A DNA stretch of 64,000 bases from Thermobaculum sp042408415 (lineage in GTDB: Bacteria; Chloroflexota; Chloroflexia; Thermobaculales; Thermobaculaceae). The position numbers and the translations under genes are program-made. The stretch spans positions 16,442 to 80,441 of the forward strand of contig JBHORE010000003.1 in NCBI GenBank assembly GCA_042408415.1, written 5' to 3'. The stretch's first letter is position 1, and every line of letters starts with the position of its first letter. Below, piece after piece: positions 16,545-25,667 of this stretch. The notes below the pieces were generated by a model. It saw only the letters and a program-made list of their open reading frames with translations, ran no database searches and was not told the origin of the DNA.

Positions 16545-18188
16545 TTACTTACTATATTCCTGCAGAGCTGCCTGTAGCATGGCCTTAGCAATAGGAGCAG
16601 CAACCTTGTACCCTTCGCCACCGTTCTCAACTAAAACTGTCACAGCAAACTGAGGATTGTCGGCTGGAGCAAAAGCAGTAAACCAGGCATGAGGAGCTTG
16701 CCCTTCTCCTAGTTGAGCTGTACCTGTTTTGCCGGCAACCTTAACACCAGGAATCTTCGCATTCTGACCACTCCCACTGTCGACTGTGGCCACCATCATT
16801 TCCTTGATCTTCTGTGCGGTATCCTTACTCACCACTTGTTCAAGCGGGGTATAACTCCTCTCTTCAATAACTCGACCACTTGGCGAGACTATTTTCTTTA
16901 CCAGGTAAGGCGCTGGCATAACACCTTCGTTAGCTATAGTAGAAGTGATCAAATTAATCTCCATAGGCGTTGCCAAGATCTCTCCTTGGCCAAAAGCAGT
17001 ATCTGCCAGTAGCACCCGATTACTCAGATCGGCTGGATCCTTGGCCAATTGACTAATTGATATAGGTAAATCAAAAGGTATACGCTTCTCGAAGCCAAAT
17101 CTTCTCGCGTATTCCCTAAGTCCTGCAGCTTCAACTTGTAGACCCACCTGAGCAAAAACAGCATTCAAAGACCATTTGTAAGCCTCTAGCAACGTCCACT
17201 TAGTCTTGCTTTCGTCAGGTCTATTTGGATCTCTAACTATATGTCCCCCAACGACAAATTCACCATCATCCTCATAGATATCATCTGGCTCCGCAACTCC
17301 AAGATCTATAGCCGCAGCGGCCGTAACGGTCTTGAAGGTGGAGCCTGGAGAGTATAGCCCCTGCAGAGCCCTGTTAATTAGCCTGGCATCAGCACCACTG
17401 CTTATCTTAGAAAGTTCCTCTCTCAACCTATTGATTTCTTGATTTCTTACAGATGGATCAGGGTTCATAGTCAGATCCTGGGCGTTGTAGGTGGGATTGC
17501 TCACCAGAGTCAGAACCTCACCAGTCTTAGGATTCATCATCACGATAGCCCCTCTTCTGCTGCCTAGCAGGCGTTGCCCAAGATTCTGTAGTCTAGCATC
17601 TAAGGTCAATACAAGATCATTGCCTACCATTGGAGTGTGGAAGACTTTGCTTCTAAGCCTCTCGATGGGATCACCAGCACGACCAGAAAGATAATCGTCA
17701 TAAGCTTTCTCAAGAGCTGATTTACCGATCACAGCATCTGGAGTGAAATAACCAGCTATATAAGACGTGGAAGGGTCTGAGTAAGTACGCCTAACATAGC
17801 CTTGCTTAGTGATCACCCTTCCGGCTATCTCAATACCGTTCCGATCGTATATACGACCACGCACTACCCTTAGCTCTGCATTCAGTAGCCTAGGATTATA
17901 AAGCCCTCCTACCGGAGTGGTAGCGTAAGTATCAGCTATGATGAACTGCTGGCGTAGAAGCTGCAGGCTAAGCATGATAAAGCTCGCCATCAACACCCCC
18001 ACGATTCTCCATGTATTCTTTTTCCAATCAGGCGCATCGACCGGAATCATGGAAAATATCAAATAGCAGAGAGGCAGCATGCTCAGGTAAAGACAAGACA
18101 TCCATATTACATCTGAACCAGAGGTTGCACCATAGATGAGCAACCCAGCTATGCATACAAGGCTAAGAAGGCGCAGGAAAAACTTCAA
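16545..18188 (-). CDS. Penicillin-binding protein, class B transpeptidase (PbpA/PBP2 type)
   Basis: Peptidoglycan DD-transpeptidase of 547 residues. The N-terminus has about three hydrophobic segments before residue 80, more than the single anchor of classic class B PBPs. The transpeptidase motifs are intact: STFK at 283-286 (catalytic Ser283), SLN at 340-342 and KTG at 487-489. The start overlaps the SEDS gene stop by 4 bases (ATGA). This RodA/FtsW-PBP arrangement, without a PASTA domain, matches the actinobacterial rodA-pbpA pair, in which the two proteins act as one glycan polymerase-crosslinking unit. Confidence 0.93.
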   Translation of the reverse strand: MKFFLRLLSLVCIAGLLIYGATSGSDVIWMSCLYLSMLPLCYLIFSMIPVDAPDWKKNTWRIVGVLMASFIMLSLQLLRQQFIIADTYATTPVGGLYNPRLLNAELRVVRGRIYDRNGIEIAGRVITKQGYVRRTYSDPSTSYIAGYFTPDAVIGKSALEKAYDDYLSGRAGDPIERLRSKVFHTPMVGNDLVLTLDARLQNLGQRLLGSRRGAIVMMNPKTGEVLTLVSNPTYNAQDLTMNPDPSVRNQEINRLREELSKISSGADARLINRALQGLYSPGSTFKTVTAAAAIDLGVAEPDDIYEDDGEFVVGGHIVRDPNRPDESKTKWTLLEAYKWSLNAVFAQVGLQVEAAGLREYARRFGFEKRIPFDLPISISQLAKDPADLSNRVLLADTAFGQGEILATPMEINLITSTIANEGVMPAPYLVKKIVSPSGRVIEERSYTPLEQVVSKDTAQKIKEMMVATVDSGSGQNAKIPGVKVAGKTGTAQLGEGQAPHAWFTAFAPADNPQFAVTVLVENGGEGYKVAAPIAKAMLQAALQEYSK

Positions 18189-19504
18189 TTTGCGTCCCTC
18201 CCCCTAGCTCCACTAATACCGAGGAGCAATCCCGCCATGATAAAGTTGGTCAAAGTGGAGCTGCCTCCATAAGCGATGAACGGAAGAGTGACGCCAGTTA
18301 GGGGAATAAGCTTGATATCTCCTGCTATGATTATGAAGGTCTGTACGCCAAATATAGTTGTTATACCTATGCCCAGCAACTGGTAAAAACCATGTCTCGC
18401 AGCCATAGATATCATAAATCCACGATATATAAGCACTATATATAAGGCAAGAATGGCGATGGTGCCTATCAATCCCAACTCTTCACCAATGGCTGAGAAT
18501 ATCATGTCGGTATGTACATACGGCATGTTCTGGGGGGCATCGTAGCCTATGCCAGTACCAAACACACCGCCGGTACTAAGAGCAAACAAAGACTGTATTA
18601 TCTGAAAACTCGAATCATACGGGTCGAACGCCGGATTCAGCCATGCAAGCACCCTGACCTGTACGTGTGCGAAAAGCTGGTAGGCTACATAAGATCCAGC
18701 CACGAACATACCACCCAGTACCCAAATATACAATCCCCTACCAGTAACAACGTAGAGCAGAGCTAGAAAAATAGCAAAGAATAGTAGAGCTGTGCCAAGA
18801 TCCTTGAGCAGAACTATAACCAACATCGACAGCCCCCACATAGTAACCATAGGAGCGAGGTAAGGCAGGGGAGGTAGCTTTAGCGGTCCAACCCTGTAGA
18901 AAGAGGTTAAAAGTTCCCGACGTTCATCAAGATATGAGGCCAAAAAGATAACTAACAGTACTTTGACTATCTCCGAAGGCTGAAAGAGAATAGGACCAAG
19001 CCTATACCAGAGCTTGGCCCCATTTATCTCCACACCAACGTAGGGTATAAGGAGAGCCGCCATTAATAACAAACCCAGAACGGCGATGGAATATTTATAT
19101 CTACGCAGTCTATAAACTAGATCCACCTTGGCCGCAACTACCATCATGGCGATAATGCCAAGCAGAACCCATAAGCTCTGTCTTATAGCTATGCCGCCCA
19201 AGGGGTTGTCGCCACCAGACATGATAAGCTCTAGCCTTCTTATGACAACTAGACCCACAGCCGTAAGTATAGCTACTGTAGGAAGGATAACCTGGTCGCC
19301 AGCAAAGCGAGTGACCGTGAAATAAAGGTGAACAACAAATAGCGCGCCCACGAAGGCTAGAGCTGTAGATAGGTCTGATAGAGTCCAGTAAGCCTCGCCA
19401 CGACTTACTAAAGTTATGAGTAGAAAACCTGCTACTATAAGCAGGGCTGCTAATATCAGTAGCTCCAGTTCTATAAACCTAAATCTACGTACAGTCTTGA
19501 CCAT
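18185..19504 (-). CDS. SEDS family peptidoglycan polymerase (FtsW/RodA)
   Basis: Polytopic membrane glycosyltransferase of 439 residues, about 10-12 transmembrane segments, that polymerises lipid II. Family signatures visible are LGPILFQPSEIVKVLLVIFLASYL, KDLGTALLFFAIFL (with the catalytic-type Asp region), TDMIFSAIGEELGLIG and LPFIAYGGSSTL. The coupling to a class B PBP by ATGA overlap gives its partner. Whether it serves elongation (RodA) or division (FtsW) cannot be settled from the sequence; the pairing with a PbpA-type PBP favours RodA. Confidence 0.93.
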   Translation of the reverse strand: MVKTVRRFRFIELELLILAALLIVAGFLLITLVSRGEAYWTLSDLSTALAFVGALFVVHLYFTVTRFAGDQVILPTVAILTAVGLVVIRRLELIMSGGDNPLGGIAIRQSLWVLLGIIAMMVVAAKVDLVYRLRRYKYSIAVLGLLLMAALLIPYVGVEINGAKLWYRLGPILFQPSEIVKVLLVIFLASYLDERRELLTSFYRVGPLKLPPLPYLAPMVTMWGLSMLVIVLLKDLGTALLFFAIFLALLYVVTGRGLYIWVLGGMFVAGSYVAYQLFAHVQVRVLAWLNPAFDPYDSSFQIIQSLFALSTGGVFGTGIGYDAPQNMPYVHTDMIFSAIGEELGLIGTIAILALYIVLIYRGFMISMAARHGFYQLLGIGITTIFGVQTFIIIAGDIKLIPLTGVTLPFIAYGGSSTLTNFIMAGLLLGISGARGRDAN

Positions 19505-19591
19505 GCTTATACTATTACACCATCTATGAGAGGATTAGGCAAACAAGCCGAGTTGCTAATCAAGCAACGAAGGATACCTAACCGAATGCAT

Positions 19592-19621
19592 TTGACTTGA
19601 ATATGTTAGCTACAATATACT
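19592..19621 (+). promoter_or_regulatory. Promoter for small acidic protein gene
   Basis: TTGACT (19592-19597) and TATACT (19616-19621) with an 18-base spacer, close to consensus. The start point would be near 19628, which excludes the TTG at 19622 as translation start of the following gene. Confidence 0.55.
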
Positions 19622-19654
19622 TTGGAAAAATCACTTGATAACAATACAGAACAA

Positions 19655-19951
19655 ATGGAAGAATTAGAAAGACAGGACCACGAAGAAGAAATCGACGTAC
19701 AGCCCAACGAAGCCAAGGTGCTTATAACGCTCGTTAGAGGCGAGGATGGCATCGATGGATTCATCCTTACTAGAGAGGGTTTCGATTTTGATCCTGGCGA
19801 TACTGAAGGCTTTCCTCAGAGCGATGTGCTCAGATTAGCCTCTGAGCTCCTGCTAAGGGCATCAGGGTACGAAGACAGAGATGTACAACAATTCCTAGAT
19901 TCTGCGCCTAGAGGTCCTATAAGGCTTGAAGAGAGGGAAGTAGAAGAATAG
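19655..19951 (+). CDS. Small acidic protein of unknown function
   Basis: Predicted 98-residue acidic protein, rich in Glu and Asp, with a structured-looking middle (AKVLITLVRGEDGIDGFILTR) and an amphipathic segment before a Glu-rich tail. I do not recognise a family. The reading frame is open to a TTG at 19622, but that codon abuts the -10 box, so the ATG at 19655 is the more credible start, although no clear Shine-Dalgarno precedes it. It ends 4 bases before the convergent methyltransferase end. A promoter near consensus supports it as a real gene. Confidence 0.6.
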   Translation: MEELERQDHEEEIDVQPNEAKVLITLVRGEDGIDGFILTREGFDFDPGDTEGFPQSDVLRLASELLLRASGYEDRDVQQFLDSAPRGPIRLEEREVEE

Positions 19952-19955
19952 ACTT

Positions 19956-20711
19956 CTATATGTTTCCCTTTGCTCCCACAACTATCAGCCTGTCACCTTG
20001 GCCATAATAAGGCGTCATGTCCCAACTACCGAAGACGTTTTCTATCTTCAGTCCTGCAGCCTTGAATAGAAGATAGATCTCTCCAAGAGTATAATTTCTC
20101 ATCTCAGCCTCAAAAACCACCCTCTTGAGGGTATCAGAGCTACTTATATCCCAGATAATAGTAACGTGATCAATAGAGTTAGCTTGGTCTGTCTTTGCAG
20201 ACACCAACTTCAGAATAATATCCTCACCTCTCCTAAACTTGCCAGCTAGTAATACCTCTCCGTTGCCAGGTCTCCTGCCAGCAACATCCTCCATGTCCAG
20301 AATGAGCAACCCAGACGGCCTCAAAGCTTTCTTAATACCCTCCAAAATCTCCATCGCCTGCTGTAGATCGTGCACATGCGACCAAGTATTGAGAGCACAT
20401 ATGGCTAGGCCAAAAGTTTCCTCCGGCAAGTTATACAGGCTGTCTTGCATCACACCATGGATCAGCTTGAATCTCGCCTCAGGCAAACCTGATAGTCGTC
20501 TCCTGGCCCTGTCTAACATATGAGGAGAGGCATCAAGACCTACCACCTCGTACCCATGCTTTACTAAGGGAAGCATCACTCTACCAGTACCACATCCGAG
20601 ATCAAGCACCGGACCGCCAGTGCGAGCTGCATAGCTGAGATAGAGGTCTATGTCCTCAGTTACCGAATCATGCTCCAAATCGTATAGTTCCGCAACTAAC
20701 TCGTCGTACAT
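19956..20711 (-). CDS. Class I SAM-dependent methyltransferase
   Basis: Methyltransferase with a Rossmann SAM-binding fold, 251 residues. Motif I is VLDLGCGTGRVMLPL, followed by motif II VVGLDASPHML and the post-motif GLAICALNTWSHV. The substrate is not evident. The frame stays open for 79 more codons upstream, but that part overlaps the 5' end of clpS on the other strand and does not look like this family; MYDELVAELYDL is the normal family N-terminus. No Shine-Dalgarno is seen before this ATG. Confidence 0.85.
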   Translation of the reverse strand: MYDELVAELYDLEHDSVTEDIDLYLSYAARTGGPVLDLGCGTGRVMLPLVKHGYEVVGLDASPHMLDRARRRLSGLPEARFKLIHGVMQDSLYNLPEETFGLAICALNTWSHVHDLQQAMEILEGIKKALRPSGLLILDMEDVAGRRPGNGEVLLAGKFRRGEDIILKLVSAKTDQANSIDHVTIIWDISSSDTLKRVVFEAEMRNYTLGEIYLLFKAAGLKIENVFGSWDMTPYYGQGDRLIVVGAKGNI

Positions 20712-20823
20712 ATCTGAAGCATAAAGAAAGCAGTAACAAGCAAGCAAGTGCCAAACATGACCAAACAGATGATAAAATCCAATCTGTAGCAAAAAGACAA
20801 GCCAGGATGACGGGAGTGAGATA

Positions 20824-21129
20824 ATGGGGCTTGATTTTGATATGCCTATATACAGAGAAGTCTCTGGCGAAGAGAAGGAATTACTAGATATACCCGATAG
20901 CCTTTTTGGTTGGAAGGTCATACTATGGAATGATGACGTCCATAGCATGGACTACGTCGTACTCGTCCTCATGAGATGCCTAGGCATGAGCCTAGAGAAA
21001 GCAACTCAGGTAATGCTTGAGGCTCATCACAATGGCCAATCGGTTGCTTGGGCAGGAGCTAAGGAGACTGCAGAGCTCTATCAAGATAGACTACTATCAT
21101 TTGGACTTACCGCAACGATTGAGAAGTAA
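20824..21129 (+). CDS. clpS: ClpS adaptor for N-end rule degradation
   Basis: Adaptor that hands proteins with N-degrons to a Clp AAA+ unfoldase. 101 residues. The core is WKVILWNDDVHSMDYVV, holding the Asn-Asp-Asp residues that bind the N-terminal amine, and the second binding residue lies in EAHHNG. A natural partner, clpC, is encoded about 23 kb away in the same window. GGGAGTGAGA precedes the ATG. mutS follows after 15 bases and may be co-transcribed. Confidence 0.93.
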   Translation: MGLDFDMPIYREVSGEEKELLDIPDSLFGWKVILWNDDVHSMDYVVLVLMRCLGMSLEKATQVMLEAHHNGQSVAWAGAKETAELYQDRLLSFGLTATIEK

Positions 21130-21144
21130 CCTCGAAGCACTGTC

Positions 21145-23733
21145 ATGTCTACACCCGCAAGGCAACAATATCTAAGAATTAAGCAGCAATATCCGGACGC
21201 CATACTATTTTTTCGCCTGGGAGACTTTTACGAGACTTTTGACGAAGACGCTAAGATAGTGTCTTCAGAACTGGACATAGTTCTAACCTCAAGGGAGGTT
21301 CGAGGCAAAAAGATACCCATGGCGGGCGTTCCTTACCATGCTGCCGAGGGGTATATCGCAAAGCTCATCGCTAACGGCCACAAGGTAGCCATATGTGACC
21401 AAATAGGTGAGCCAGATGGCAAAAACCTAGTTGAAAGAAAGGTAACCAGAGTACTTACACCGGGCACAGTTGATCACCCATCTTTGATAGAAGCTCAAAG
21501 AAACAATTACTTGATGGCCCTTTGTTTTAGCAGAGGCAGGGTCGGCTTAGCTTTCGCTGATGTATCTACCGGAGACTTCTATGCTACAGAGATAACAGGT
21601 GAAGACAGGCTAGATAAGCTCAGAGATGAAATAACTCGGATTCAGCCTTCAGAGGTTTTGGTAAGCGAGGGCCCAGACAAAGTCCATACTAGTGAAGAAC
21701 ATGTGTGGATGAAACAATCAGGACATCCAGCGCAGATCACGGTATTGGAGTCCTGGAAATGGAAAACCGATGTAGCTAGGGACTCGGTATTGTCGCTAAC
21801 CGATGCCCAATCGTTAGAGGCGTTCGGGCTTGACTCTATGCCAGTAGCTTTGAAATCAGCTGGGGCCCTAGTTCAATACATCTCTGATACCAATCCAGCT
21901 GCTTTATCTACCCTGCGCCCTCCCAGCACATACTTCCTGTCTAACTTTATGCCTCTGGATGATAGAACGCGTAGGAACCTAGAGTTGATAGAGAGCACTA
22001 GAGGAGATAAATCTCTGTCACTGTTAGCCGTGCTCGATCATACCAGCACCGCCATGGGCGCTAGAATGCTCAGGAACTGGATTAACCAGCCACTGATATC
22101 CAAAGAATCCATAGAAAATAGACTAAACAGAGTACAGGAGTTTGTAGCACATAGCGAAGCTAGAGAAAGAATAAGAGAAGCACTCAAGCAAGTCTCCGAT
22201 TTGGAGAGATTAGCCAACCGACTGGTCCAAAAGACTATTACTCCAAGAGAGCTACGTTCCCTTGCCCTCAGCTTGGAGAAGATTCCAGAACTTGTACAGA
22301 TACTTCAGCAATGTAACATGCAGCTACAAGTATCCATCCATAACTTCCAACATATAGTCGACCTTATATTGTCAGCATTGGTGGACGATCCTCCAGCAGT
22401 CAGAGGAAGCGGCACGATCATACGTGAGGGTTACTCTCAAGAGCTGGATAGGTTAAGGAGCGCATCAACAAATGCAAAGCAGTGGATAGCATCTCTCGAG
22501 CGCAAGGAACGCGAGGCTACCGGAATCAAAAACCTGCGGATAGGTTACAACAAGGTATTTGGTTATTACATAGAAGTTACCAACTCATTCAAACACCTAG
22601 TACCAGACAGATATATAAGAAAGCAGACACTTGTGGGGGCGGAACGTTTCATAACTCCTGAGCTGAAGGAGTACGAGTCACTCATACTGAACTCGCAAAC
22701 AGAAGCTGAGACCATAGAAGAGCAATTGCTTGATGAACTCATAACTAGAATAGCTGGAGAAGCAGGCAAGATATTCTCAACAGCCAGACAGATAGCCGAG
22801 ATAGACTGTTACGTATCGCTAGCAGAAGCAGCAGTTAGACACCAGTATGTTAGACCCATAGTATCTGAGGATGATGTTATAGAAATCAAGGGGGGCAGAC
22901 ATCCGGTAGTTGAGCTGAGAGCCAGCGAGGGCTTTGTACCTAACGATGCCTTCCTTGATCAGGAGACCCATCAAGTACTTATCTTAACCGGGCCCAATAT
23001 GGCGGGCAAAAGCACCTATCTTAGACAGGTTGCGCTTATAACCCTCATGGCACAAATAGGGAGCTTCGTACCTGCTGACAGCGCTCGTATAGGGATAGTA
23101 GACAGGATATTCACCAGAGTGGGTGCTCAAGACGATATAGCCAGCGGGCAAAGCACATTTATGGTAGAGATGACTGAGACCGCCTATATACTCGCCCACT
23201 GCACTCCCAAATCCCTGGTAATACTGGATGAGATTGGGAGAGGTACAAGTACCTATGATGGAATGGCAATCGCACAGGCTGTAGTTGAGTACCTTCACAA
23301 CAACACTCGGACAAGAGCCAGAACCCTATTTGCTACACACTACCATGAGCTCACATCATTAGAAGAATTCCTGCCAAGGGTCAAGAACTTTAGGATGGAA
23401 GTTCTTGAGGAAGGCAACGATGTGGTTTTCCTTAGAAAGGTCGTGCCAGGTGGAGCAGACAAATCCTATGGCATCCATGTGGCCAAGCTAGCCGGTATTC
23501 CGAAATCTGTAATCCGTCGGGCACAAGAGCTCCTAAAAGAGCTAGAAGCACAACTCAAGAAGGAAGAGGAAGATGATAATCCTCAACTAACTTTTCTCAA
23601 TCCGGATGATGGATTGCTTCAGGAGCTGGCGGATCTAGACGTGGAATCAATGACTCCTGTGGAGGCATTGACCAAGCTGTTCGAGATCCGCCAGCGGGCA
23701 GCCACTAAGTTGCTTGATCTAAGTAATCCCTAA
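21145..23733 (+). CDS. mutS: DNA mismatch repair protein MutS
   Basis: Full-length MutS1, 862 residues. The N-terminal mismatch-reading domain has the Phe-X-Glu motif in RLGDFYETF. Connector, lever and clamp regions follow, then the ATPase domain with Walker A GPNMAGKST, STFMVEMTET and the Walker B LVILDEIGRGTSTYDG. The His of FATHYHEL is present. It recognises mismatches and recruits MutL; mutL is not in the window. The stop overlaps the convergent ndk stop by 4 bases. Confidence 0.97.
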   Translation: MSTPARQQYLRIKQQYPDAILFFRLGDFYETFDEDAKIVSSELDIVLTSREVRGKKIPMAGVPYHAAEGYIAKLIANGHKVAICDQIGEPDGKNLVERKVTRVLTPGTVDHPSLIEAQRNNYLMALCFSRGRVGLAFADVSTGDFYATEITGEDRLDKLRDEITRIQPSEVLVSEGPDKVHTSEEHVWMKQSGHPAQITVLESWKWKTDVARDSVLSLTDAQSLEAFGLDSMPVALKSAGALVQYISDTNPAALSTLRPPSTYFLSNFMPLDDRTRRNLELIESTRGDKSLSLLAVLDHTSTAMGARMLRNWINQPLISKESIENRLNRVQEFVAHSEARERIREALKQVSDLERLANRLVQKTITPRELRSLALSLEKIPELVQILQQCNMQLQVSIHNFQHIVDLILSALVDDPPAVRGSGTIIREGYSQELDRLRSASTNAKQWIASLERKEREATGIKNLRIGYNKVFGYYIEVTNSFKHLVPDRYIRKQTLVGAERFITPELKEYESLILNSQTEAETIEEQLLDELITRIAGEAGKIFSTARQIAEIDCYVSLAEAAVRHQYVRPIVSEDDVIEIKGGRHPVVELRASEGFVPNDAFLDQETHQVLILTGPNMAGKSTYLRQVALITLMAQIGSFVPADSARIGIVDRIFTRVGAQDDIASGQSTFMVEMTETAYILAHCTPKSLVILDEIGRGTSTYDGMAIAQAVVEYLHNNTRTRARTLFATHYHELTSLEEFLPRVKNFRMEVLEEGNDVVFLRKVVPGGADKSYGIHVAKLAGIPKSVIRRAQELLKELEAQLKKEEEDDNPQLTFLNPDDGLLQELADLDVESMTPVEALTKLFEIRQRAATKLLDLSNP

Positions 23734-24185
23734 TCCCTCTCCAGTATCCAGTTATCTATAGCTCTCTCGTAGCTAAGTATCTCATCGGGAGAGAAAAAGA
23801 TTGATATCTCCCTCTCTGCCGACTCAGGGCTATCCGAGCCATGTATAACATTTCTGCCCAGACTAATAGCCAAGTCCCCTCTTATGCTACCGGGAACAGA
23901 ATCAACAGGGTTAGTAGCCCCCATAGTCTTTCTAACTATGGAAACGGCATTAGGTCCCTCAAAAACGGCCAGAACTACTGGGCCGGAAGTTATAAAGTTC
24001 ACCAGTCCTTGAAAGAAAGGCTTATTTACGTGCTCCTGATAATGTGTATGCGCAGTCTCTCGATCTATCTTAGAGAGCTTTAAAGCAACCAGTTTCAAAC
24101 CTGTACGCTCTATCCTGGCTATAACCTCTCCTATAAGGCCTCTCTGTACAGCGTCTGGCTTTACTATTACTAATGTTCTTTCCAA
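23730..24185 (-). CDS. ndk: Nucleoside diphosphate kinase
   Basis: Transfers the gamma phosphate between nucleoside triphosphates and diphosphates through a phosphohistidine. 151 residues. TLVIVKPDAVQRGLIGE opens the fold, and the active-site histidine is in GRNVIHGSDSPESAEREI. The start is a TTG at 24185 with AGGAGG 6 bases before it; an upstream in-frame start would add seven residues unlike the family. It converges on mutS. Confidence 0.96.
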   Translation of the reverse strand: MERTLVIVKPDAVQRGLIGEVIARIERTGLKLVALKLSKIDRETAHTHYQEHVNKPFFQGLVNFITSGPVVLAVFEGPNAVSIVRKTMGATNPVDSVPGSIRGDLAISLGRNVIHGSDSPESAEREISIFFSPDEILSYERAIDNWILERD

Positions 24186-24274
24186 ATGATCCCTCCTATA
24201 ACACAAAGTAATCTATGCCTGGGCCTTGCTGACCCAAGATCAAGAATACCAATAAACAGATCAGAAGTTAGTAA

Positions 24275-24490
24275 TTAGCCTATAGCTGGGACCGGTTCTC
24301 TCTCTGGCTCCACTTCCGGAGGTTCTTCAGGAGTAGGCTCCAGAGGTATATCTGGTCCTATGTCAGGTACAGGTTCAGGTATATCTGGTTCTGGCTCGGG
24401 CGGCGTGTCCACCTCGGGATAGTCTGGTGCAGGATTAGTATCTGGTTCATCTGGGATGACTGGTATACGCATGTAAGTAATATCAGGCAT
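24275..24490 (-). CDS. Proline/glutamate-rich low-complexity small protein
   Basis: Predicted 71-residue protein that is almost entirely Pro, Glu, Asp, Val and Ile after the first dozen residues, with repeated PEP and PDI units. No cysteine, signal peptide or membrane segment is seen. It overlaps the 3' end of the zincin gene by a few bases and shares its strand, so it would be translated from the same mRNA, with AAGGA 9 bases before the ATG at 24490 (an ATG at 24496 is also possible). Low-complexity composition makes homology hard to judge, and it may be an unstructured linker-like or surface peptide. It could be spurious. Confidence 0.45.
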   Translation of the reverse strand: MPDITYMRIPVIPDEPDTNPAPDYPEVDTPPEPEPDIPEPVPDIGPDIPLEPTPEEPPEVEPEREPVPAIG

Positions 24491-25649
24491 TAGCATCTAT
24501 CCTTTCTATCCATAGCTGGGGAGACTTTATCTCCTCAAGGGACGGCAGATTCTCAGGCCCCTCCCATACTTTGTTCATGAAGCTTATTCCGCGTTCAGCC
24601 ACCACCTTGTTCACAAAAGCCTCACCCTGACGGTACTGTTCCATCTTTATATGAAGTCCTGTCAAGCGCGCAAAGAGTTTATCCGCCCAAGAGGCATTGG
24701 TCTGTCTTGCATCAAACCTTGATTTAATATAGCTGTAATCCGGCAGTACAGATGAGCCTATAGAATTCATAATATGGTTTGAATACCCCTCCAATAGGCT
24801 CATTACCGCCTGAAGCTTGCGAAAGATCTCTCTTTGAGCTTGAGGCATGAATATCTCCATCCAACCCTCATAATTATCTCTCGAACGCAGGCTGGATATG
24901 GCAGTGTTGAGCAGATCCTTACCCCTGAAAGTCTTTACCTGACTGTTTACTACATCAAAATAACTCTCCAATAGGCTATTGAAATAATCCCTTAGCCATG
25001 GATTAGCCTCAAACTCAAATGCATGAGTAGTTTCATGAAGCGCTATCCACAAGCGCAAATTATATCCTGGCAGCCTCAAGTCCCTTTCAAGCTTGCGAAT
25101 GTTAGGCTCCACGAAATATAAACTGCCACCAACAGGTTCCTTCCCAAGTAGGCTTAGATCATATTGTCCAAGCACTCTTCTTGAGAGGTAGCCAAGGAGC
25201 ACCCCCATCTGTGTGCTCATAAGCTGCTTGTTTACCTGAGAGAACACTAGAGCGCCCAACGAGCTAGAATTGTCAAGGTGCGCTTGTATCTCTTCTATCT
25301 TACTGAAGAGCTTGCGAAACCCTTCGATATTAGCCTTTATCCACTCTACGCGATCAAACACGTAAACAGTGCCGGTACCATGGATCAGATCCAATCCAGT
25401 GTAGCTATGAATGAAAGCTACACTTTGCTGAACCATATCGTTGTACATAAATCCCAAGCGATGCCTATCGATCACCTCTGAATCTGGTAGAGATTGCACC
25501 ATATTGATAGCCATCTGCTCTACTTTAGACCAATTAACTAGCCTAGAAGAATCATGATTTGTAGTTCTCGGTCTGGTAGCAACGTATATAGCACCAAGAG
25601 CGGCGCCAATTAGTATCCCTGTTTCTATCTTTCTCCTGTTATTCAGCAT
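24483..25649 (-). CDS. Zinc-dependent metalloprotease-like protein (Zincin_2 / DUF2342)
   Basis: Predicted 388-residue protein. A hydrophobic segment near residues 12-27 may anchor it. The zincin motif HETTH lies in WIALHETTHAFEFEANPWLRDYF, followed by LLESYF, as in the DUF2342 family often labelled coenzyme-F420-associated hydrolase or metalloprotease. The natural substrate of that family is unknown. GAGGAA precedes the ATG. The gene lies 18 bases after selB and overlaps the proline-rich small gene, forming a three-gene unit. Confidence 0.8.
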   Translation of the reverse strand: MLNNRRKIETGILIGAALGAIYVATRPRTTNHDSSRLVNWSKVEQMAINMVQSLPDSEVIDRHRLGFMYNDMVQQSVAFIHSYTGLDLIHGTGTVYVFDRVEWIKANIEGFRKLFSKIEEIQAHLDNSSSLGALVFSQVNKQLMSTQMGVLLGYLSRRVLGQYDLSLLGKEPVGGSLYFVEPNIRKLERDLRLPGYNLRLWIALHETTHAFEFEANPWLRDYFNSLLESYFDVVNSQVKTFRGKDLLNTAISSLRSRDNYEGWMEIFMPQAQREIFRKLQAVMSLLEGYSNHIMNSIGSSVLPDYSYIKSRFDARQTNASWADKLFARLTGLHIKMEQYRQGEAFVNKVVAERGISFMNKVWEGPENLPSLEEIKSPQLWIERIDANA

Positions 25650-25667
25650 CTTTTTCCTCTAGCTATA

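Noticed and set aside
20712..20948. 79 extra N-terminal residues on the methyltransferase, with a hydrophobic stretch that looks like a signal or membrane segment.
   Set aside because: The segment overlaps the 5' end of clpS on the opposite strand, and the family N-terminus begins at 20711.
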